The translations under genes and the position numbers were made by a program. Below the pieces are notes generated by a model. The model made no database searches, was not told where the DNA came from, and worked only from the letters and a program-made list of their open reading frames with translations. A stretch of DNA of 64,000 nucleotides from Lumbricus terrestris (lineage: Eukaryota > Annelida > Clitellata > Crassiclitellata > Lumbricidae), in the NCBI GenBank assembly GCA_949752735.1, contig OX457036.1:93724868-93788867 (forward strand), given 5' to 3'. Positions 1 to 10,300 of this stretch are shown here, piece by piece (position 1 is the stretch's first letter; every line of letters begins with the position of its first letter).

Positions 1-2
1 AC

Positions 3-1383
3 TCCGAGAAACAACAATTACTAACTCTTCTTGACCGGTACCCCGAGGTCTTTTCAGAGAAACCAGGTTTCTGTCCGCTCATGGAGCATGAAATTAAAAT
101 CCTACCTGACTTCAAACCCAAACGCTTGCGCGCGTATCGCATTCCTGAACTACTCAAACCGGAAGTGGCCCGACAGATACAGGAGATGCAGGACTTAGGC
201 ATTATTGTTCCGTCGACCAGTGAAATGGCCAGTCCGATCGTCTGTGTACTAAAGGGACCAGACGGTCGGAAGGGCGTAAGACTAGCCGTAGACTACAGGC
301 ATGTGAACATGCATTCAGCAGGTGACTGCTACCCTACCCCGAATGTGGGGGACGTTCTTCAGAAGGTCGGGAAGGCGCGGTTCATTAGTTGCTTTGACGC
401 AAAGAGCGGATATTGGCAGCTTCCGGTGAAAGAATCTTCTCGGTATCTTACTGCTTTTTGTGTGCGATGAAGGCCTATTTGAATTCACACGTATGCCGTT
501 CGGCCTCAAATCTGCTAGTAACACTTTTATCCGTTGTGTGTCCAACATTTTGCATCCCATCCGTGATTTCACCGAGCCCTTTGTAGACGACATGGCGGTG
601 TTTTCGAATTCTTGGGAAGAGCATCTTGCCCACTTGGAGGGATTTCTTAAGACTATCAAAGTGTCCGGTTTGACCCTTAGCTTAAAGAAATGTAGTTTTG
701 GGCAGAGTCATGCGACTTTTGTTGGTCACGTGGTTGGATCCGGGATAATTGAACCAGATCCGGAGAAAATTGCAGGATTAGACCAGATCCAGCCACCCAC
801 CACCAAGAAGGAGGTGAGACGACTCATCGGCTTTTTCAGCTATTTTCGAAACTTTATACCGTCTTTAGCTGAGACTGCTCGAGTGATAACCGACTTGACG
901 CAGAAGCATATTCCAACGAAAGTGCCCTGGAGTGTGGAACACCAGAGGGCACTAGATAAGCTCAAAAGTGATTTAAGTAACGCTGTCAAATTACATGTAA
1001 TTGATTTCTCAAGAGAGTTTGGTTTGTCTGTGGACGCCAGTGGATCCGCGGTAGGCTGTTGTCTTTTTCAATGGTCTGATGAGGGGCATGAACGCCCCAT
1101 TTCTTTTGCAAGTGCAAAGTTAACAGATGTTCAGACGCGGTGGTCAACAATTGAAAGAGAAGCTTATGCTGTCATTTGGGCGCTAAAACGCTTTCGTCCT
1201 TGGATCTTTCTATGCAGCATAACCATCTTTTCTGATCATAATCCTTTGTCTTTCCTGACTGAAGCCGCTCCAAAGAGCGCAAAGCTCGCTCGCTGGGCGC
1301 TGGCGCTACAAGAATTTAACATTTGCTTTAAGTATCGTCCAGGCCCAAAGAATGTAGCCGCCGACTTCCTGTCTAGGATTTGA
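3..1383 (+). pseudogene. Ty3/gypsy pol fragment: reverse transcriptase and RNase H, frameshifted
   Basis: Reverse transcriptase and RNase H of an LTR retrotransposon, which copy element RNA into DNA. The frame is open from base 3, so the gene continues left of the window. The first frame runs to base 470 and the homology carries on in another frame from about 460; one extra T in the T run at 455-459 explains the shift. Visible motifs are LAVDYRHVN and FDAKSGYWQ in the fingers/palm, PFGLKSA, and the catalytic FVDD (YxDD variant) near 579-590. RNase H follows with LSVDASGSAVG, EREAYAVIWAL and FSDHNPL, ending DFLSRI-stop at 1381-1383. No integrase lies downstream: only about 185 bases separate the stop from the LTR. 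RT-RNaseH as the last pol domains is the order of Gmr1-like elements, where integrase sits upstream of RT; a deletion derivative is the alternative. Confidence 0.9.
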
Positions 1384-1555
1384 CGGAGACAGTGAGACCG
1401 GGACACCGGCGGGATCTGACCCTGCCGTCTGTAAATATGTACATATGACTAAAGATGTTTTTTGTGTGTGTTTTCTGAGCAACAATCATCCGACTGGGAG
1501 AAGAAAACGAGGACCAACAACGCCAGGAGATCGTCACGATCGTCGGAATCATCTC

Positions 1556-1567
1556 GGGTGGGAGGGA
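1556..1567 (+). other. Polypurine tract of the gypsy element
   Basis: GGGTGGGAGGGA lies immediately before the TG that opens the LTR. This is the position and composition expected of the plus-strand primer of an LTR retrotransposon. Confidence 0.7.
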
Positions 1568-2290
1568 TGTCACGGTGGAGCCCGGCAGACATGAATCACG
1601 ACGATCTACGGCGCTACAGAAGCGGCGCTAGAGGTCATCGGAGTGCAGCCGGTGGAGGGTGGAGGGTCGACGAACCGTTGGGGCAGATGACAACCGGCCT
1701 GCTGATAAGAACTCGGCTCCGCCAGGTCCGATCGGATTTCATAGCGGGGCGCCCTCGCTCGGGCCTCTAATAAATCAACGAAATGGCGACTGAAGCCCGG
1801 CGGGGGGCGTCGAACCGGCGACGGACCGATCGGGCCGAGACGTACTAATGGAGGAGCTGGCCTTTGTCATCTGACGCCCATCGTCGCCCTCCCCTCCCCA
1901 ACCCGGGGTACCCTGATACCCCCGGTCGTGAGCCCGACCCCACATCCAGCGGACCCTACAGCGTCTTTGGAGGGCGGGCCAACGAAGGCCCACGAAGACA
2001 ATTGGCCAGGCGTCGGAAGACAGTGGCCCGAATCGACGAATCGGCGCTGGGGCTGGCGGACGACGGATGGACCGGGGGCACTTCTGAGTCGGACGGGGAA
2101 GAAGACGGTCGCGGGGGTTTTCTGGGGGCTGGACTACGTGGGGACTTCCTTCTTCCAAGAGACGTTTACCGATCTAATTTACTTACTTAACTTTAGGCCT
2201 ATATTAAAGTTCGCCTTCATTAAAGTTCTAAATAATAATAACCTCGTCAGTATGAGTCGTATACAATAAAGAGTGGCGAACCTCACGACA
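1568..2290 (+). mobile_element. 3' LTR of the Ty3/gypsy element
   Basis: This 723-base segment starts TGTCACGG and ends CTCACGACA, giving the short inverted termini TGTC/GACA. It follows a polypurine tract and carries an AATAAA polyadenylation signal at 2265-2270 near its right end. The right edge is also where the open gag frame of the opposite-strand element stops being gag-like, which independently marks the boundary. The 5' LTR is outside the window, so identity of the two LTRs cannot be tested here. ORFs within it on either strand look like nothing known and are not called. Confidence 0.7.
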
Positions 2291-3681
2291 TTCCTATCCT
2301 GGCGTTCTACTGTTCTGTCAATTTCATTCGATTTCGTATTTTCATTTGTCTGTACAGCCCTGTACGCCCTATTCTCATAAATCTGTACTGCTGCTGCTGT
2401 GTGTTTAACAAACCCTTTGGCTTTATGCACACAATCAAATGCTTTATGACCTACCTTACCGCATGCAAAACAAGTTATCTTGTGTTCCGCTGCCTGTTCT
2501 CTATCTCTACTAAATCCTCTATTCACATTTCCACTGTGATTTGTCTCTTTGTTCTGTCTTGTTTCAACTCTTCCTCTGTTTACATTTCCTTGGAATTTCT
2601 CTCTCGATTTCTCTTCAAATGGCTTTCCATTACCTCTGTCATTATTGAATCTCCCTTGAGGTTTTACAGAATTCTCTGCATATCTGTACCCATGAGCTTC
2701 AATGTAGGATTCTGCACATGTCAATGTGTCCTTTAAGCTCATTTTTCCTTTCTCTTTAATGAATATCCTCAACTCGTTACTGCAAGTGAGGAAAAATTGA
2801 TCTTTTAGCAGTAGATCCTCGATTCCTTCGTAGGTCTGCTCAAATCCAGCTTGTATCAACCATTGCTGCAAATATCGTTGCAATCTGTAAATGAAATTTG
2901 AAGGAGTCTCTCCTTGTTCCATCTTGCTAGTCTTAAACTTGTTACGATACCCTCCTTCTGTTAATTGGAATCTTTTCAGGAGATGCTTCTTTAAACAATC
3001 GTAGTCTTGAGTTTCTTCAGCCGACAAACGCTGGTACACTTCTAATGCTTTCGACTCCAGATGTCGCGCTAGCATCAGTGACCATACATCTCTCGGTATC
3101 TCATACGTCGTACACGTACGCTCAAATCTAAGAAGATACGCATCAAGACAGTCCTTTGCCTCGTTAAATATTGGGAATTTAATATTCTTCATTCCCTTAT
3201 GACTTTGGTTTCCTTGGTGGTTGTCACCCATCGTCATATAAGAATCTCCATCATCTCTGTTTCGTCCATCTCTCGATTCTATTTCTCTCATTCTCATTTG
3301 AATCTCAAGCCTCTTATTCTCCAAAGCTTCATTCGCTTCTCTTGCAAGCCTTGCCTCATTCATCCTCGCTATTTCTATTTCTTTTTCTCTAACTGCCTTT
3401 ACTTCGGCTAATCTAGTCGCCTCTCGCGCTAGTTCCAACTCGTTCTCTCTTGCTGCTTTTGCCTCAGCTAACTTAGCCGCTTCACGCTCTGACTCTGCCT
3501 CTCTAATAATCTTAGCTTCTGCAGCTGCACGTAGCTCACTTTCCTTTTTCTCTTCTCGTTCATCCGCCCTCTGCTGTCTGAATTCGTTCTGTCTGTCTCT
3601 GACAAACGCCTTTAGCTCTTCACCTTCCAATGAGAATGAACGTCCCATATCCAACCACTGTTGCCAGTCTGTGATTGACAT
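2291..3681 (-). pseudogene. LTR-retrotransposon Gag with SCAN-like capsid domain and zinc knuckle, truncated by a nested insertion
   Basis: About 463 codons of an intact Gag frame starting ATG at 3681. Residues 30-135 are a charged Ala/Glu/Arg coiled coil. Residues 165-330 are capsid: DCLDAYLLRFERT, then a segment with the SCAN-like pattern RYLQQWL..DLLLKDQFF..ELRIFIKE..A.SYIEAH. Residues 404-417 are a CCHC zinc knuckle, CFACGKVGHKAFDC. Gag would package element RNA in a particle. The frame runs on for 34-37 codons past 2290, but those belong to the inserted gypsy LTR read backwards, so the true gag is cut at 2291. Its pol would lie left of the window. The vertebrate SCAN domain has been proposed to derive from Gmr1-like Gag; the resemblance here is by eye. 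Confidence 0.88.
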
Positions 3682-4024
3682 TCTTACTTACTCACTTTTG
3701 TCAAGTAGTAATAAATTTAACACTCTAATATGCGCTATACAACTTCACACTCGCTTATAATAATTATTAAAATTATTAAGCGTCACACTAGTGCTCCCTC
3801 TTAACGTGATACAATCTCTGGTGTATGTTACGCAATAAGGATTATCGCACCGACTCTAATGCTTAAAATCTATACACGCGCGGCGCTTGGCGTTGCGCTG
3901 TGCTTAACAATTTCCAAATAGATCGTCATTTTAATTAGCTTTGTCTCTTCAATATAAATGTCAGTAAAGTTCAATCTAATCAACAATAATATTGTCAATT
4001 TTATCCCGACGCGAGCATCCCATT

Positions 4025-4932
4025 TGTAACGTCTCCGTTTTTATGCTTATTTTAGCGGGTAATTGAAAATGTACTGCATTTAAATGATCTGTTCAAAGAG
4101 ATACCAATTCTTTATAAATGTATGATATAATTGAAAACTATTAAATACACAATACAATTACGCAATATTCCTATTTACTTATTTGGCGTATCACTAATTA
4201 TAATTATCTTTTAGCTTATCTGTGCTCCACAGTTGAGATATATGACATGTCGTTTCTGCAGTGTAAACGGCCTTGAAATAGTTCTGTAGATCTCTGTAGA
4301 TTCACTGAATGAAGATAAGCAACCCCGTGCTATATTTGAAGAAATAGTTCTGCTGATTCTCCGTAGATTCACTGAATGAAGATAAGCAACCTCGTGCTAT
4401 ATTTGAAGAAATAGTTCTGCTGATTCTCCGTAGATTCACTGAATGAAGATAAGCAACCTCGTGCTATATTTGAAGAAGGATAATGAGATACTGCCAAGCT
4501 GTGGAATCCAGATCGAATACCAGACAAGACAATATTCAATACTTCCGTAGCATCAAATTATCACACTCCAGCCAATGAGAATTTCCTTCCCAATTGAAAA
4601 TGACCTTGAAATGTCAACCAGAGACAACGAGCCCAAAATCGTTTCTCTACACACGAATATCGTCTCACCAACCGTCACGATCACAATGTAGACTTCACGG
4701 ACGTTAGAGTTCGCAACTTCGAATTTCTAAATCGCCTCTACTCTCACACGAATGCCTCGTACTGTTTTACGACCAGATACGAGCATAATCATCATCCTCA
4801 CCATTGAATAAACTTCAAATGAATTGCCAGCCACAACTGAACAACCATCTTTCTCAATGTTCATGTAAGGAATCAACCGTTTATGTCGAATTTCAATGAC
4901 GTGGCTGTTTCCATTCAATTCCCACCGTTACG
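4025..4932 (-). mobile_element. Possible 5' LTR of the Gag-bearing element
   Basis: The segment begins TGTAACG and ends CGTTACG, a near-perfect inverted terminal pair (the last base should be A). Just inside, towards gag, the minus strand reads TGGGATGCTCGCGTCGGG two bases from the LTR edge, which is where a tRNA primer-binding site would sit, but I cannot match it to a tRNA. It contains a 67-bp tandem repeat. The leader to the gag ATG would be 343 bases. The second LTR is not visible, so this is tentative. Confidence 0.35.
4274..4479. repeat. 67-bp tandem repeat, three copies
   Basis: TTCACTGAATGAAGATAAGC recurs at 4301, 4368 and 4435 with an exact 67-base period; copies 2 and 3 are nearly identical. 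If the surrounding LTR call is right, it lies in the regulatory U3-like part. Confidence 0.9.
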
Positions 4933-6159
4933 CTCATTTCGATGCTTTTTATTGGTTGCGCGTCGATGCAAATGTTTTCACTTGCGTAAGCGTCCGTAGT
5001 AACCGCTTGACGTCACCATGACTGCCTCGCTCATGTACGCAAAATTCGTGGTCTCCTAGTTACTAATCCACTAGACGCCAAATTATTAATCTAGATACGC
5101 CAACTAAATTATCTAGCTTAACTCCTACTTAGAATTAACATATAATATCAGACAAGTTAGTTTGATAGATAATAGCGATTTAATACGCTACAATTATGTC
5201 AAAATACTTTTTCAAAATACTTTTAAATCTCACCAGCTGCAATTAGCTATGCAATATTGCATTCTCATGCACTAGGCTGCTTCATTACACAAACAAAGGA
5301 ATCCTTGTACACCAGGTTTAAGTCACACAATACAGTAAAACAGGCTGACATTGATTAGTCATTGTTACGGATGACTGGGCACCGCTGACCACAGGGTGAG
5401 GAATGTTAATTACAGGTGTATTTGATGTATGGTGCATGGGAAGAGTACACCGAGTCTACACATAATGCCTATGAGGCATCAATGACACGCATAATATTAT
5501 TAGGATATAATTATTATGTTTGAAATCAGTTTGATGTTTGGCACCAAAATGGACTTGTCTATGCTGATAGAATAGGACAAAGGCTAGATTTAACTATCTA
5601 GATGTTTATGAATAGGGCAAATAAGGGTGGCATTAGACGTGTCTATTGGCTGGTGGCAATTGGAACTTCTCTGACCTTGGAACGGGGTGCAGAGTTTCAT
5701 TACATTGATCTCCATTAATGGATCACAGACTACACACTTGACGAATTACAGCATACAGGAAGACACCTATAACACTTAGTTGACCTGTGCTGGTGCAGTC
5801 TATTATATTATTATCACAAGGGATAGGCCATTCGGCCCATTCCCATACCACAGCTTTCGAAGACTTACTTTAAAAAGTTACCTAAAGGGTTTTGCCGATG
5901 GGCAGAATTGTGATAGGACGTCTCAACATAGCAGATTTTATAAGGTATGTACGTTGAATCCGTGTTCAGAAGTGTAACAACTTTTATCAATCTCATTGCG
6001 TCAGATTTCTGAACAAAATTTTATCTAACTTAATGTTTTTAAAGTTCAATTTGGATAAATTACATTGACCATTCTTTCTGCATAGGTAGTGGGCTATCGA
6101 TATTTTTATATGCCATTAAATTTAGTGTTTCTGTTCATCTTGATTTTAATGGATTCTGA

Positions 6160-6290
6160 CTCGAACTTGGACCCCATCTCTAGCGTCTTAGACTCGGACT
6201 CGGACACCTTTAGACCCAGACTCAACTCGGACTCAGTTTAGATGGACTCGGGCATGACTTGGACTAAGCTCAGGTGGACTCGACTACATC
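6160..6290. repeat. Degenerate GACTCGGACTC minisatellite
   Basis: Repeated GACTCGGACTCGGACAC-like units, also with TTGGAC and TGGACTCG variants, about 10-20 bases each and imperfect. Confidence 0.6.
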
Positions 6291-6542
6291 ACTGGAAAGC
6301 AGGATATGGGCCAGAAGTGAGAAGTATATATAGATATTCGTTTAATTCGTGAAAAAAAGTCACCATACTGCTGGGTGGCCCTTCAAGTGTTTAAGATGAC
6401 AGTGATGATGGCATGGTCTAATTAATTCCATGAGACACATTAGACATGGACACAAAGAATGCTGAAGAAAATGTTTGTGTTCAAAATTCTATGTATTTTT
6501 GTCGCAATGTAATATGACTTCCTTATTTGTTATATAGTTTGG

Positions 6543-6715
6543 CAGTGAGTATTTTGTACTTAGTATTTTAAATACTTTTCGAAGTCAAGTATTTTATACT
6601 TGTATTTTAAATACTTTTGTAAAAAAGTATTTTTACTTGTATTTTAAATACTTTTGTGACCAAGTATTTTTACTTATACTCAAAATACTTTTAAAAAGTA
6701 TTTTCCCCATCACTG
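6543..6715. mobile_element. Short MITE built of AAGTATTTTAAATACTT palindromes
   Basis: Starts CAGTGAGTATTTTG and ends TTTTCCCCATCACTG. Between the ends the palindromic AGTATTTTAAATACTT recurs about four times. CAGTG...CACTG ends suggest a hAT-type element; no target duplication was visible. Confidence 0.5.
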
Positions 6716-7297
6716 CACATGTATAATATTCTATGCGTAGACATTTATATTGGCCTATATCATGGTCACCCGTATGGGTTTTGCAGGAGGGGGCAAAACG
6801 TAATGGACACCGTTGAAATTTGTTAGCAAAAAACTTGAAAGATGCAGACCTGGAAATTAAGAATGTGTATTTTTCACATAGATCTCTTAATGTAAATTTC
6901 TCAGTTTTACTTCGTGTTTCATTAGTATATCTAGTGCTTAAGCTCTAAGAAAATTTGTTAGGGACGACAATTAGGCCCTAGCAGTTAAAAATAGGTGTCA
7001 GTTTTCTAGGGGGCAATTCTCCTCTAAGCCCTATTTGCGGGCGCCCATGGCCCATACGAATATACACTGTTATACAGCGCAGGAATTGTAGATTTGCGGA
7101 ATTGTTTAGTAGGCTAGATGATAGTTTTATCTCAGTGGACATGGTCACAGCTTTCAAAAAGAAGCCATTTAAAAATGAGCTACACGCATGATTCGACCAC
7201 TTAAACGAAATATACTATATTATGTTATTTACATATTTGATTCAAGAAAACCAGGGATAGGATCAAAGTTGTTGTGTTCCTTTCTATAGACTCCTAC

Positions 7298-7356
7298 CTC
7301 AATCAGTGGATTTGTGAAACCGGCCGTGGTCTGTCGTGATTCCCTTGCATCTGGCG
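7298..7356 (-). CDS. Gene A exon 9 (cytoplasmic tail)
   Basis: Follows TTTCTTTGCAG, enters in phase 1 and encodes PDARESRQTTAGFTNPLIE. The end at GAG|GTAGGA is set by homology to B and C. It is 59 bases long, the same as in gene B. Read-through would add 22 residues to a stop at 7229-7231. Confidence 0.65.
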
Positions 7357-10300
7357 CTGCAAAGAAAACATATTTCAAACCCGAATATTATTTATGTAAT
7401 CAATCTGTAAGTATATTCAAATTTTTAAAAAAACTTTTGGAAGGACTGTATAGGCCAGTCCTTGCATTTTCTTTGCACTTAGCAATGTCGCCTTGTGATG
7501 TAATAGTTGGTTAGTGTTTCATCTTCACACTTAAACCCCAAGTGTCTAACGCGACACTCGAAGGCCAAGCATAAGGCGCCGTACTATTGGCACTTTGATT
7601 TACTTATAATGTACATCAGCGTAATGACTCGTGGATGGCGCAGGCAATAATTAAGTAAAGTGGAAAAGACAAAATATCGAACTATGAGTTATTGTATAGC
7701 ATTGAATTTCTTGAAATAGCATCATCATTCATCATAGAGTAGGCTATAATTAGATCATAGGTCAGTATATCTACGACAAGTCTTCTCTCATTCCCTGAAA
7801 ATGGTTGCCTTCATTTGTTTCCTGGCATTTTATATCTATGCATGGGCAAAACGTTTTGTAATTCTTCGCATTCAATGTCAATTCTTTGAAGTGCATTTCA
7901 GACAACTACAATCAGTTCCAAGTATCTTTTAAGTTCTTTCAAGTCAGTTGATGCCTGCAGATTATTATCCTAAAAAGTTTCTTGATTCGCACTAATTTTA
8001 ATTGTCAAAAAATGCTGAATTTCCCTAACTGAAAACTGCAAGTAATTAAAAAAGATTGTCGATTTTGTCAACGTCTAATTTGTTTTCATATCCCAGGTTG
8101 TGTAAAACACTGCAACACTTGTATTCTTTTGAATTCTATTGTCATTTCTTCATTTACATTATACTGAAGCCTCATCAATCAATTACAATAATCATACACT
8201 AAGGTTTTAGGCAAACATTTCTATTGAGAAATAGAGTTACTACCTCTCCAGAACCTAACGGAATTGCCTTCAGCCGATTCACTTCCATTGTTCATACTTC
8301 TACAGACGACAGTCAGCTCGTCCAGGTGGCGCTGGTCTCGTCTGGCCGCCTGGCGTTGAAAACTGACGACAACGAGGATGATGACGACGATGAGGATGAT
8401 GAGTACGAATCCACCGATCCCCGCTCCCAATCCGATTCCAAGCTTTAAATGGGGTGGAAGACCAGTCTCCTCCGCGTGGAAATCTGTAGGCCAGGTTGTT
8501 TGCAGAGAAGAGGTTGATGCTAACAAAGATAGGAACATGTTAAGCAATCAAAACGTGATTGTTTGAATGCATTTATTGAGGCTCCTCTTCAACATTGTCC
8601 CGAGCACTAGAGATGATTCGCCTGCGGTGAAAATGCAACAAACTGACAATGGAACACTTTGAAGGTTCATCTCATGCTCGCATATTGAATTTACCACCAA
8701 GCCATAACTTTAAGACATTTCGCTACTCTATCTAACCCGTGCAAAGAAACAAATTAAGTAAGTAAGTTAGTAAGTAGCCTTTATCTGCTATGTCAAGCGC
8801 GCATGCATTACATTACATTGTGGGGGCGCGGTGGTGTAGTGGTGGCGTCGTTGCCTTGAAGCCGGAAGGTTCGGGGTTCGAATCCACCTCGCCGCGTAAG
8901 GACCTTGGGCAAGTCCTTCACTCACAATTGCTCAGCGCTTCGGCGTGAAACTCCGATGCAGTGTACGCTCTGCATTCGGGAGCGCCTCTGAGTAGCGAGA
9001 GCTTGAAGGGGCGCTATAACAAGTGCACATACAAACAAACATTACATAACAAAACGAATACATACATTTAAAAATACTAAGTTAGATAACAGCAATTAAA
9101 GTCATGTATAGCTAAATATAATTGAAAATGCATCTGTTAATAGGACTATTTTTAGACAGATTTGTTTTAACGAGAGGCAGCATGAAAGGATGTCCTCTCG
9201 TGTGGAGTAGATACTTGTCTTCCCGAGGAGTTGGCAGGAGTTAGTGAATGCAATGGCCACAGAATTTTGCTTTCTGAAAGAGCTTCTTGTCTGCAATACG
9301 GACTAAAACCATCTGTTTATCCCTTTTAATCTGAGCAACTATGCCTCGACCAGAGGCGAGGTCTATACTTAGTGCTCATAATTTAAAACATTTTTCTGTG
9401 GCTTTCAATGCTATCACGTTCCTACACGGGATTCTCTGAATGCTGCAGTCGTGCAGTCAGCTGGGAAAGAACGAAACATGCCGTTTAGACGTGAATTCGT
9501 GCGTGCTGACCTGCCACATACTTCACGAAATTATTTATTAATCAATAGACGGTGACATTTAAAATTTTGATCATGCCTGGCATTATGCGCGTTACACTTA
9601 CAAGTACAACGCCGTTACATGCTACAGTTTTGGTTGCCTTTAGGATCAGCCTTTGGCTATTTCCGGATGGGCTGGTGATCCGCCTAGGGTTGGTTTGAAG
9701 CGGGGTGTCGCCGCTAGGTAAGCCTGGTCCATAAAATGGAATAAGCTGTCTGCCAACCCCCGCCCCTTGAGCACCATTCAGTGATGCAATGTCTTGCTTT
9801 TTAGTGGTTGAATCGACCACGTGGAATAAGATCTGGTTTGAATGAACGAGTAAACGAATGAACGAATGAACATGCTCACTTTCTAGAACTTATTGCTTAC
9901 TGTGGCTCCCTATGGAACCACGACTAAACTAATGTTGATGTATATTGGACAGTAAAAGTGAAATTCTATCAAACTTCCTTAGGCTACATATATTACCCAT
10001 GCGGCTCAAACCAAACCAGCATTGATATTCAGCTTCTGAAAACAGAAACTTTTACTTGTGGAAATGAAATGAAGTGCAGCCGAGTGAATAGGAAACCCAT
10101 TGACGCAGTTTTGCTAACGGTTTCTTGTATTTGCGTAAAATACTAATATAGTAGGCTATATGCTAAAATAATATACCCACTTAATCCGTAGGCTACAGCA
10201 GAATTTATAGCTTGCCGCGTTTTGACAGCATCGTGATAATTGCTGAATAAAAGAATTTGCGATAGCCTACCATAATAGCTCAGTTTGTAGTTTCTTGGAT

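Larger units (their letters stand above)
4933..7297. other. Non-coding stretch 3' of gene A
   Basis: No convincing gene, and the expected last exon of gene A was not found here. It holds a GACTCGGACTC-type minisatellite (about 6160-6290) and a short AT-rich MITE (6543-6715). At 6772-7058 the motif CGTATGGG and its inverse CCCATACG bracket a segment with a G run, possibly another MITE. The rest shows nothing recognisable. Confidence 0.6.

Noticed and set aside
1864..2190. ORF inside the gypsy LTR
   Set aside because: GC-rich LTR sequence, no motif, overlapping ORFs on both strands of equal length.
2179..2290. C-terminal 34-37 residues of the Gag ORF as part of Gag
   Set aside because: They are encoded by the inserted gypsy LTR read backwards; the frame is open across the junction by chance.
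8820..9040. A functional tRNA gene at the A/B-box sequence
   Set aside because: The cloverleaf does not close, the sequence continues into a body and CAAA tail, and multiple copies exist, so it is a SINE.
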